From JBBPXY01 sp038200435 (lineage in GTDB: Bacteria > Actinomycetota > Thermoleophilia > Solirubrobacterales > Solirubrobacteraceae): a stretch of DNA of 10,245 nucleotides. Both the position numbers and the translations under genes were made by a program. The DNA is taken from assembly GCA_038200435.1 (NCBI GenBank), contig JBBPXY010000025.1:1-10245 (forward strand). Direction: 5' to 3'. The notes beneath the pieces were generated by a model that had not been told where the DNA came from, searched no databases, and was given only the letters and a program-made list of their open reading frames with translations. Below are positions 5,165 to 10,245 of this stretch, one piece after another (position 1 is the stretch's first letter; each line of letters opens with the position of its first letter).

Positions 5165-6393
5165 CTTCTAGGGAAGAGCCGCCGCGTTCTGGGGTACCCG
5201 ACGCGGTAGCGCCTCCTCCGAGGCATCCGCGCTTTCCGCTGCTCGACGGAATGCGGGCCCTCGCGGCCCTGACCGTGCTGTTGCTGCACGTGACCGTGTT
5301 CTCGAGCGCCGGATCTGCGCCGGCGGTCCGCCTGTTGTCGCACCTCAACATCGGGGTGACGGTCTTCTTCCTCATCTCCGGCTTTCTCCTCTACCGCCCG
5401 TTCATCGCCCACCGCGCCGGGGGTCCGCCCGGGGCACCCGTGCGCCGCTACGCGTGGCGCCGTGTCCTGCGCATCTTCCCGGCCTACTGGTTGACGTTGA
5501 CCCTGCTCACCGTGCTGCCCGGGTTCTCCGGTGTGACCGGCGGTCACTGGCTCAGCCAGTACGCCTTGCTCGACTCACTGGCGCTCGGTTCGGGCAACTG
5601 CGTGGAAGAGCTGAGCAAGTGCGGGCTCGCGCACACCTGGAGCCTGGGCGTCGAAGTCGGCTTCTACGCCCTGCTGCCGCTCTTCGCGCTGGTGGCGGAG
5701 CGCTTGGCCCGGAGGCGCTCCGGCGCGGGCTGGGTCGGGCGCGAGCTGGGGATACTCGCGCTGCTGTCACTCATCTCGATACTGCTGCACCTCCGCTCGT
5801 CGGGCAGCGGCGTGACGGGGGTCATCACCGGCACCCTTCTCGGTTACTGGTTGTGGTTCGCGGCCGGCATGGCGCTCGCCGTCGTTTCCGTGGGAGCACG
5901 ACAAGGCGCAGAGGCGAGCGCGTGGATGCGTCTCGTCGTCGCGTGGCCGTGGGTGCCGTGGCTCGGCGCGCTCGCTTTGTACGTGCTGCTGAGCGCGCTC
6001 CTTCCGCCCACGCCCTTTCTCTTCAGTCACCTCGATCAAACGGTTGCTTACGTCGGCTTCGCTCTCATCGCGGCGCTGCTGATGGCGCCGGCGGTCTTCG
6101 GAGACCGGGCGGGCGGGATGCCCCGACGCATCTTGGCCCAGCCCGTGATGGCCTGGCTCGGGCTGGTCTCGTACGGGATCTTCCTCTGGCACTACGCGGT
6201 GGTCCTCCGGCTCAGCGTTCCGGGCTCGGGTCTCGGCTTCTGGCCGCTCCTGGGGGCGACGCTGGCGATCGCCGTCGCGTGCGCGACCGTCAGCTACTAC
6301 GCGTTGGAGAAGCCTCTGCTGCGCTTGAAGTACCGGTCTCAGAGGGTGCGCGGGTCGAGCTACCCGTCCGGCTCGAACGGCAGTTCGAGCTGA
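5140..6393 (+). CDS. Membrane acyltransferase, acyltransferase-3 (OafA/YrhL-type) family
   Basis: A 417-residue polytopic membrane protein with about ten hydrophobic segments. Family motifs in order: F-P-L-L-D-G-M-R-A-L-A-A-L (32-44) with the conserved TM1 His H50, G-V-T-V-F-F-L-I-S-G-F-L-L-Y-R-P-F (72-88), R-R-V-L-R-I-F-P-A-Y-W (107-117), H-T-W-S-L-G-V-E-V-G-F-Y (165-176), Y-G-I-F-L-W-H-Y (345-352) and Y-Y-A-L-E-K-P (386-392). Such proteins O-acetylate or O-acylate cell-surface sugars, lipids or antibiotics; the acceptor cannot be told. The start is uncertain. The ATG at 5251 would cut the conserved L-D-G-M-R motif, so TTG 5140 (25-base overlap with aroF, weak GGGAAG upstream) or a nearby non-ATG codon is needed, implying coupling to aroF. 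The tail past residue 403 is Ser/Gly-rich. It has no known role in aromatic synthesis and may simply share the aroF transcript. Confidence 0.88.
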   Translation: MGRGAGRLTSREEPPRSGVPDAVAPPPRHPRFPLLDGMRALAALTVLLLHVTVFSSAGSAPAVRLLSHLNIGVTVFFLISGFLLYRPFIAHRAGGPPGAPVRRYAWRRVLRIFPAYWLTLTLLTVLPGFSGVTGGHWLSQYALLDSLALGSGNCVEELSKCGLAHTWSLGVEVGFYALLPLFALVAERLARRRSGAGWVGRELGILALLSLISILLHLRSSGSGVTGVITGTLLGYWLWFAAGMALAVVSVGARQGAEASAWMRLVVAWPWVPWLGALALYVLLSALLPPTPFLFSHLDQTVAYVGFALIAALLMAPAVFGDRAGGMPRRILAQPVMAWLGLVSYGIFLWHYAVVLRLSVPGSGLGFWPLLGATLAIAVACATVSYYALEKPLLRLKYRSQRVRGSSYPSGSNGSSS

Positions 6394-6683
6394 ACGCGCT
6401 CGGTTATACGGCCCTCCGGCGAGCAGAGCAAGTACGCCGCGGAGGCATCTAGGGCTCCCTCGCACTGCCATCCGTCGGTCGCGAGCATCAAAACTCCCCG
6501 GTCGATCTTCCAACTCCCGACCTCGCCGTCGAGCTCGACCGTGTCGTCCTCGGCGAAGCGCACTCGGAACTGATCTGCCGTCCCATACCAGCCATCGAAA
6601 CGGGGCCGAGGCAGCCGCTCGCCGCGGATCGGAAACACCGATCGCAGCGACTTCGATGACCAACGCGACCGACCGCGAGTCAT
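6360..6683 (-). CDS. Hypothetical small protein
   Basis: I do not recognise this 107-residue ORF. From about residue 29 it reads like a compact beta-rich domain: F-D-G-W-Y-G-T-A, then D-T-V-E-L-D-G-E-V-G-S-W-K-I-D, then G-V-L-M-L-A, a C-E-G turn, and a charged C terminus E-R-V-Q-L-E-L-P-F-E. Codon third positions look coding in this part. The first 28 residues are Arg/Ser-rich and look like read-through of non-coding sequence. The ATG at 6683 has no convincing ribosome site, and a stop lies four codons upstream, so the real start may be later or the gene may be a 5'-truncated remnant. It converges with the acyltransferase and overlaps its last 34 bases. There is no signal peptide and no membrane segment. 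Confidence 0.45.
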   Translation of the reverse strand: MTRGRSRWSSKSLRSVFPIRGERLPRPRFDGWYGTADQFRVRFAEDDTVELDGEVGSWKIDRGVLMLATDGWQCEGALDASAAYLLCSPEGRITERVQLELPFEPDG

Positions 6684-6829
6684 CCACCAATCCTACGCCG
6701 ATCGGCCGACAGTCGTGTGTGGCGGCTGTCTTTTCTGCGCCGGAACTCGGTGCCTCAGCCGCAGCGGCCCTTCTCGGCCACGAGTCCGACGCTCCGGCGG
6801 GTGAGCCGCACCTTTGGCGAGCGTTCCAT
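6684..6829. other. Gap with no supported feature
   Basis: In these 146 bases between the unknown ORF and the toxin gene I see no convincing gene, hairpin or promoter on either strand. A 24-codon frame starts right after the toxin stop on the minus strand, but nothing about it is recognisable. Confidence 0.4.
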
Positions 6830-7132
6830 CTATGCCTTGACCGGGCACCCCGCGTACTCGCCCGCGGCTCGCCGTAGATCGCGGCGGTAAGCGCTCGAGC
6901 GGTGGCGTATGGCGGCGACTCGAACGGTGTTGCCGTCTTCGATGATCTGGTAGATGATCCGCAGGGAACCGACGCGGAGCGAGTGCAGGCCGCGCAGCCG
7001 CCCACGCAGTGGGTAACCGCTGTCCGGCTCGCGTTCGATCACAAGCAAAGCCTCTTCGCCTGCGTCGATCAGGGGCCAGGAGAGCTCGAGCAGTTCAGCC
7101 CAGGCGCGGCGTGCGAGAACTACGCGCGGCAA
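6830..7132 (-). CDS. Type II toxin, RelE/ParE superfamily
   Basis: A 100-residue protein of the RelE/ParE fold. Its N-terminal helical part (A-R-R-A-W-A-E-L-L-E-L) is followed by the core P-L-R-G-R-L-R-G-L-H-S-L-R-V-G-S-L-R-I-I-Y (41-61) and by V-R-V-A-A-I-R-H-R-S-S-A-Y-R-R-D (70-85). R58, Y61, R76, H77, R78 and Y82 occupy the places where RelE-type mRNA interferases carry catalytic basic and Tyr residues, so RNA cleavage at the ribosome is the likelier activity over ParE-like gyrase poisoning. It follows the antitoxin with only GCG between the antitoxin TGA and a TTG start, in the same frame, which points to translational coupling. An out-of-frame ATG overlaps the TGA but does not encode the toxin. 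No frame damage is seen, so it is probably active. Confidence 0.88.
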   Translation of the reverse strand: MPRVVLARRAWAELLELSWPLIDAGEEALLVIEREPDSGYPLRGRLRGLHSLRVGSLRIIYQIIEDGNTVRVAAIRHRSSAYRRDLRRAAGEYAGCPVKA

Positions 7133-7135
7133 CGC

Positions 7136-7420
7136 TCATCTCGCGGATCGCCGCTCGGCGAGCTCGCGCCGCACTTCGTCCAGCGGGACTGTCTCGTCTG
7201 TATCGAGTTCAGCAAGGCCTGCGTCGAGCGAGCCAAGCACGTCAGGATCGGAAAGGATCTTGGCCGTCTCCTCCAGGGCCTCGTACTCGTCGATGGGGAC
7301 CAACGCAGCCGCTGGACGACCGTTTCGGGTAACCACGACGTGGTCGCGGCGATCGGCGACCTCGCTCAGCAGCTCCGCGAGATTTCTGCGCAGCTCGCGC
7401 ACGGGAACTGTCCTGGCCAC
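7136..7420 (-). CDS. Type II antitoxin, Phd/YefM family
   Basis: A 94-residue antitoxin. Its N-terminal Phd/YefM DNA-binding fold reads R-T-V-P-V-R-E-L-R-R-N-L, then D-H-V-V-V-T-R-N-G-R-P-A-A-A-L-V-P, then E-Y-E-A-L-E-E-T-A (54-62 of the extended form). The acidic C-terminal part (L-A-E-L-D-T-D-E-T-V-P) would wrap the toxin. An ATG at 7447 would add nine residues (M-Y-A-Y-V-Y-T-F-S) that are not typical. The GTG at 7420 gives the family's usual N terminus and leaves the 18-bp palindrome at 7429-7446 outside the gene, so it is preferred. No Shine-Dalgarno is seen. TACACT (complement of 7427-7432) lies seven bases before the GTG and fits a leaderless message. It neutralises the adjacent RelE-type toxin and probably represses its own operon. 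Confidence 0.87.
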   Translation of the reverse strand: MARTVPVRELRRNLAELLSEVADRRDHVVVTRNGRPAAALVPIDEYEALEETAKILSDPDVLGSLDAGLAELDTDETVPLDEVRRELAERRSAR

Positions 7421-7428
7421 AGAAAAAG

Positions 7429-7446
7429 TGTACACATATGCGTACA
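7429..7446. promoter_or_regulatory. Palindromic operator candidate of the toxin-antitoxin operon
   Basis: TGTACACATATGCGTACA is an 18-bp palindrome with one mismatched pair, centred on CATATG. It contains TGTACA, the core motif of the Escherichia coli yefM-yoeB operator. It overlaps the likely -10 (TACACT, minus strand) and ends eight bases before the GTG start, the expected place for antitoxin autorepression. Confidence 0.55.
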
Positions 7447-7537
7447 TGCTCTGCCGCTGGGGCAGCCGAATGGCCCGCGCGCCTCATGAATGCGGACCTG
7501 ACTCGAGTGTAAGCCGCGCCCACGCACCTCAGACTGC

Positions 7538-7556
7538 GGTCATAGGAGATATGACC
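7538..7556 (+). promoter_or_regulatory. Inverted repeat GGTCATA-N5-TATGACC around a ribosome site
   Basis: GGTCATA (7538-7544) and TATGACC (7550-7556) are perfect 7-bp arms separated by GGAGA. The half-site ATGACCA (7551-7557) recurs at 7574-7580, 23 bases on. As DNA it could be an operator for a dimeric regulator. As RNA it would be a hairpin with GGAGA, the core of the only good Shine-Dalgarno here, in its loop and the leader-ORF AUG in its 3' arm. Confidence 0.4.
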
Positions 7557-7574
7557 AGATGGTGGTACTTGTGA
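7551..7574 (+). CDS. Candidate tyrA leader peptide MTRWWYL
   Basis: ATG 7551 to TGA 7572-7574 encodes M-T-R-W-W-Y-L, with tandem Trp codons (TGG 7560-7565) followed by a Tyr codon (TAC 7566-7568). AGGAG lies at 7544-7548, but only two bases before the ATG, closer than ideal. A GC-rich stem-loop starts ten bases after the stop, and tyrA follows. Tandem Trp codons in a tiny ORF before a stem-loop are the hallmark of trp-type attenuators. Here the target is prephenate dehydrogenase, whose branch competes with tryptophan for chorismate. The Trp codons can pair with ACCAC (7577-7581). The short length means chance is possible. Confidence 0.45.
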   Translation: MTRWWYL

Positions 7575-7583
7575 TGACCACTG

Positions 7584-7604
7584 GGGTCCCCTGCTTGGGG
7601 ACTC
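7584..7604 (+). terminator. Stem-loop after the tyrA leader ORF (attenuator candidate)
   Basis: GGGTCCCC (7584-7591) pairs with GGGGACTC (7597-7604): eight pairs including one G-T, loop TGCTT. Its 5' arm can instead pair at 7585-7588 (GGTC) with GACC (7576-7579), giving a small antiterminator-like alternative. No T-run follows the stem, so intrinsic termination would have to be of the U-less kind. Confidence 0.4.
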
Positions 7605-7671
7605 GCCGACGGCCGCGGGCGGGTTCGGCCGAGACACCGCGTCGCCCGAGATGGCCCCACGTTTGCGCCAC

Positions 7672-7677
7672 TACTCT
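7672..7677 (+). promoter_or_regulatory. Candidate -10 for leaderless tyrA transcription (TACTCT)
   Basis: TACTCT fits TANNNT and ends seven bases before the tyrA ATG, the spacing of leaderless promoters in actinobacteria. No -35 is evident and no Shine-Dalgarno precedes tyrA, which agrees with a leaderless start. If used, it would bypass the upstream leader. Confidence 0.35.
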
Positions 7678-7684
7678 CCGCGCC

Positions 7685-8758
7685 ATGCGCGTCGCGGTCA
7701 TCGGAGTGGGCCTGATCGGCGGCTCGGTCGCTCTGGCTGCGTCCGAGCGCCTGGGGGCCGAGGTGGCCGGGTTCGACCCGGAAGTGGGGGCTTTGGCGAA
7801 GGCTGTCGAGCGGGGGGCGATCAGCCACGCGTGTCCGTCCGCCGCGGCGGCGCTCGAGGGCGCAGAGGCGGTGTTCGTGGCCGCTCCGGTAGGGGCGCTA
7901 CCGGCCGTGATCGGCGAGACGCGGGCTGCCGCCGGGCCCGACTGCGTCATCACCGACGTGGGATCCACGAAGCGTGCCGTGGTGGAAGCGCATGACGATC
8001 CGCGTTTTGTCGGAGGGCATCCTTTGGCCGGGGCCGAGACGACGGGGGTGGAACACGCGCGCGCCGACCTCTTCGAGGATGCGACGTGGTACCTCACGCC
8101 CACCGCGCAGACCTCTGGCGTGCTCTACGAGCGACTGCACCGCCTCGTCCACGGGCTCGGGGCGCGGCCGGTCGCGATCGACGCCGAGACCCATGACGCG
8201 ATCCTCGCCTCCGTCTCCCACCTGCCCCACGTGTTGGCCAACGTGCTGGTCGCCCAGGCCGCGCGCGCTCTCTCGGCCGAAGAGGAGGGGCGGATGCCGG
8301 CCACGGGACCGAGCTTCCGTGACGCGACGCGCGTGGCCGGCGCGAGCAGCTCGTTGTGGACCGACATCTACCTGTCGAATTCCGACGCCCTGATCGCTCA
8401 GATCGACGAGACCGTACGCCGGCTCGGTGCCGTGCGCGGGATGCTCCAAACGCAGGATGCCGGAGGGATCCGCGCCTGGAACGACGAGGCGCGCGAAGAC
8501 CGCCGCCGCCTACTCGAGGCCCAGCTCGCCGGCGGCCCCGTGGTCGAGCTGCGCGTTTCGGTGCCCAACCGTCCCGGGGTCGTCGCCCAGGTCGCGCTCG
8601 AGCTCGGCCGCGCCGGCGTCAACATCACCGACATGGCTCTCTACCCGGCCCCCGACATGCGCGACGGCCGCGTCGCCCTGTGGATCGCCGGGGAGGGGCA
8701 GGCCCGGCGCGCGCGCCAGCTCGTCGAGCAGCTCGGCTTTCCGGTAACGCCGGCATGA
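7685..8758 (+). CDS. tyrA: Prephenate dehydrogenase with C-terminal ACT domain
   Basis: A 357-residue TyrA that oxidatively decarboxylates prephenate to 4-hydroxyphenylpyruvate, the tyrosine branch. The Rossmann motif G-V-G-L-I-G-G-S is at 7-14 with D31 as the likely adenosine-ribose contact (NAD preference). Then come D-V-G-S-T-K (91-96), G-G-H-P-L-A-G-A-E-T-T-G (110-121) with catalytic-type H112, H-D-A-I-L-A-S-V-S-H-L-P-H (170-182) and F-R-D-A-T-R-V-A (211-218). Residues 286-357 form an ACT domain (V-E-L-R-V-S-V-P-N-R-P-G-V), a usual site of tyrosine feedback. ATG 7685 is chosen because the Rossmann motif begins at residue 3. The open frame extends to ATG 7559 but adds only Arg/Pro-rich sequence. 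It overlaps aroA in ATGA. Arogenate as substrate cannot be excluded. Confidence 0.95.
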   Translation: MRVAVIGVGLIGGSVALAASERLGAEVAGFDPEVGALAKAVERGAISHACPSAAAALEGAEAVFVAAPVGALPAVIGETRAAAGPDCVITDVGSTKRAVVEAHDDPRFVGGHPLAGAETTGVEHARADLFEDATWYLTPTAQTSGVLYERLHRLVHGLGARPVAIDAETHDAILASVSHLPHVLANVLVAQAARALSAEEEGRMPATGPSFRDATRVAGASSSLWTDIYLSNSDALIAQIDETVRRLGAVRGMLQTQDAGGIRAWNDEAREDRRRLLEAQLAGGPVVELRVSVPNRPGVVAQVALELGRAGVNITDMALYPAPDMRDGRVALWIAGEGQARRARQLVEQLGFPVTPA

Positions 8759-10056
8759 GCACCGGTACGCGGTTCGAGCCGGCCAGGCGCGGCTTGCGCG
8801 GCGAGATCACGCCGCCGGCCGACAAGTCCATTTCCCACCGTGCCGCGCTACTCGGGGCGATGTCGCTCGAGCCGTTGCGCGTGCGCAACTACCTCGACGC
8901 CGCCGACACCAACTCGACCCTACGTGCCCTGCGCTCGCTCGGCGCCGTCGTGGATGTGCGGCCCGATGAGCTCGTGATCCGCGGCACCGGCCTGCGCAAC
9001 GCCGCCGAAGTAACGGGCGCGATCGACGTCGGCAACTCCGGGACCCTCATGCGCCTGCTGCCGGGTTGGCTTGCGGCTCAGCCCGGGGGCGTCTGGCGTC
9101 TGGACGGCGACGAGTCCATCCGGGGCCGCCCAGTCGATCGCATCGCCGAGCCCCTGCGACTGATGGGCGCCCATATCGCTGCCCGCGACGAGCGCTTTCC
9201 GCCCTTCATGGTGGCGGGCGCCTCGCTGCGCGCCATCCGCTATGAGCTCCCGGTGGCCAGCGCCCAGGTGAAGTCTTGCGTTCTCCTCGCCGGGCTCACG
9301 ACCGACGAGAACACTGTCGTCGTCGAGCCCGCGCCCAGCCGTGATCACACCGAGCGGCTGCTCGCCCGCGCGGGTGTTCCGGTCGGGCGCGCCCGAGGTG
9401 AAGTACGCGTCACCGGTGTCGACGAGCTCGAGCTCGACGAGGTGACTGTGCCGGGGGATCTCTCGTCGGCAGCGTTCATGATCGCCGCGGCCCTGATCGT
9501 GCCTGGCTCGCGCCTGAGGATCCGTGACGTCGGGGTCAACTGGACTCGCACCGGCTTCCTGCGCGTACTCGAGCGTATGGGCGCCTCGATCGGGGGCGAG
9601 CTTGAACCGGCGGGCACCGTGGCCGACGAAGAGCCCGTGACCGACCTCGAGGTAGAAGCGTCAAAACTCACCGGCACCCTCGTGGGCGCCGACGAGGTGC
9701 CGCTGGCGATCGACGAGCTGCCTCTCGTAGCCCTACTTGGCTGCTTCACCGAGGGCGTGACCGAGGTGCAGGGTGCCGGGGAGCTGCGCCTGAAGGAATC
9801 GGACCGGATTGCGACCGTGGTCGACGGCCTCCGCGGACTTGGGGCGGACATCGAGGCCACGTCAGATGGGTTCATCGTTCAAGGCACGAGTGGCCTCACC
9901 GGCGGACGGATCGAATCGCATGGCGACCACCGCTTGGCGATGCTTGGCGCAGTCGCCGGGCTCGCCTCGCGCGATGGCGTCGAGGTGGGCGACATGGCGG
10001 CGGCCTCGGTCTCTTATCCGTCCTTCGCCGAAGACCTAGCGCGGCTCGCGCGTTAA
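8755..10056 (+). CDS. aroA: 3-phosphoshikimate 1-carboxyvinyltransferase (EPSP synthase)
   Basis: A 433-residue EPSP synthase, which joins phosphoenolpyruvate to shikimate 3-phosphate; it is the glyphosate target. Motifs: P-A-D-K-S-I-S-H-R-A (21-30) with K24, S25 and R29; D-V-G-N-S-G-T-L-M-R (91-100); S-A-Q-V-K (169-173); R-D-H-T-E (196-200); N-W-T-R (262-265); A-I-D-E-L-P (318-323) with the catalytic Asp/Glu pair; L-K-E-S-D-R (346-351); G-D-H-R-L-A-M (390-396). RxHxE, SAQxK and NxTR are marks of class II enzymes such as CP4, but the fourth, GDKx, is ADKS here and the glyphosate-contact Gly (G96) is kept rather than Ala. The start ATG overlaps the tyrA stop (ATGA), giving translational coupling. 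cmk follows after four bases. Confidence 0.97.
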   Translation: MSTGTRFEPARRGLRGEITPPADKSISHRAALLGAMSLEPLRVRNYLDAADTNSTLRALRSLGAVVDVRPDELVIRGTGLRNAAEVTGAIDVGNSGTLMRLLPGWLAAQPGGVWRLDGDESIRGRPVDRIAEPLRLMGAHIAARDERFPPFMVAGASLRAIRYELPVASAQVKSCVLLAGLTTDENTVVVEPAPSRDHTERLLARAGVPVGRARGEVRVTGVDELELDEVTVPGDLSSAAFMIAAALIVPGSRLRIRDVGVNWTRTGFLRVLERMGASIGGELEPAGTVADEEPVTDLEVEASKLTGTLVGADEVPLAIDELPLVALLGCFTEGVTEVQGAGELRLKESDRIATVVDGLRGLGADIEATSDGFIVQGTSGLTGGRIESHGDHRLAMLGAVAGLASRDGVEVGDMAAASVSYPSFAEDLARLAR

Positions 10057-10060
10057 CGCC

Positions 10061-10245
10061 GTGATCATCGCGATCGACGGCCCTGCAGGCGCTGGCAAGT
10101 CGAGCACGGCGAGGGCTGCCGCCGAGCGACTCGGGTTCACCTATCTCGACTCGGGGGCGCTCTACCGCTGCGTCGCCCTCGTTGCCCTCGAACGAGGGGA
10201 AGCTCCGGCGGCGGTGGCTCCGGCCCTGACGATCGGACTTGGCGA
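10061..10245 (+). CDS. cmk: Cytidylate kinase, N-terminal part (cut by window edge)
   Basis: GTG at 10061 opens a frame that runs off the window after 61 codons. It begins V-I-I-A-I-D-G-P-A-G-A-G-K-S-S, a P-loop (G-P-A-G-A-G-K-S-S) typical of bacterial CMP/dCMP kinase, followed by A-E-R-L-G-F-T-Y-L-D-S-G-A-L-Y-R, the conserved CMP-binding segment (usually Y-L-D-T-G-A-M-Y-R). The enzyme phosphorylates CMP and dCMP with ATP. The start lies four bases after the aroA stop with no separate ribosome site, so it is probably coupled. An aroA-cmk pairing is widespread in bacteria and supports the call. Confidence 0.94.
   Translation, partial: MIIAIDGPAGAGKSSTARAAAERLGFTYLDSGALYRCVALVALERGEAPAAVAPALTIGLG

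Larger units (their letters stand above)
7448..7684 (+). promoter_or_regulatory. tyrA upstream/leader region
   Basis: A 237-base region between the divergent toxin-antitoxin operon and tyrA. Bases 7448-7537 show nothing clear. After that come an inverted repeat around a Shine-Dalgarno (7538-7556), a seven-codon ORF (7551-7574), a GC-rich stem-loop (7584-7604) and a possible leaderless -10 (7672-7677). The tyrA frame is open back to ATG 7559, but those extra 42 codons are not conserved-looking. Confidence 0.5.

Noticed and set aside
5767..7005. Long minus-strand ORF (412 aa)
   Set aside because: Runs antisense through the acyltransferase and across the unknown ORF and toxin in a different frame, with low-complexity Arg/Ala composition. 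It is a GC-rich shadow.
6902..7489. Plus-strand ORF (195 aa) across the toxin-antitoxin pair
   Set aside because: Antisense to two genes with recognisable family motifs, and has no motif of its own.
7559..7684. N-terminal extension of TyrA from ATG 7559, ten bases after AGGAG
   Set aside because: The spacing is acceptable, but the 42 extra residues are Arg/Pro-rich and the Rossmann motif begins right after the Met at 7685. The extension would also read through the stem-loop. Kept as a less likely alternative.

Overview
The window is high-GC bacterial chromosome. It looks like an actinobacterium, possibly of the Thermoleophilia type. This is inferred from the GC-rich codon use, the frequent absence of Shine-Dalgarno sites, candidate leaderless promoters (TANNNT 7-9 nt before start codons) and the gene content. 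The lineage is a guess from composition and layout, not from a marker gene.

Layout. 1-141: 3' end of an IS481-family transposase whose element ends at or beside the stop codon of rlmN. 138-1127 (-): rlmN, the 23S rRNA A2503 methyltransferase. 1154-2221 (+): rluB-type pseudouridine synthase, then aroH-type chorismate mutase. 2222-2373: an intergenic block of small hairpins and five copies of an AGTGGACA octamer in both orientations. 2374-3450 (+): HisC-type aminotransferase. 3455-3802 (-): small PRC-barrel protein. 3803-4126: long leader upstream of aroF. 4127-5164 (+): aroF (DAHP synthase). 5140-6393 (+): membrane acyltransferase overlapping aroF. 6360-7420 (-): a small unknown ORF and a Phd/YefM-RelE type toxin-antitoxin pair. 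7421-7684: regulatory region between the toxin-antitoxin pair and tyrA. 7685-10245 (+): tyrA, aroA and the start of cmk, tightly packed.

How the genes work together. AroF makes DAHP, the entry to the shikimate pathway. AroA makes EPSP, AroH converts chorismate to prephenate and TyrA oxidises prephenate. The HisC-like aminotransferase probably also handles aromatic keto acids. The window therefore holds much of a phenylalanine/tyrosine supraoperon, linked as in many Gram-positive bacteria to cmk, and interrupted by accessory genes (PRC-barrel, acyltransferase, toxin-antitoxin, IS).

Most interesting signals. Both aroF and tyrA are preceded by a short ORF rich in aromatic codons followed at once by a GC-rich stem-loop. 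Before tyrA it is the seven-residue peptide MTRWWYL. Before aroF it is a 27-residue peptide with six aromatic residues. Together these suggest ribosome-mediated attenuation of aromatic amino acid synthesis at two points of the same cluster. Other signals are a TGTACA-type palindrome at the toxin-antitoxin promoter and an IS481 end in which the transposase appears to take its stop codon from the CTAG target site.
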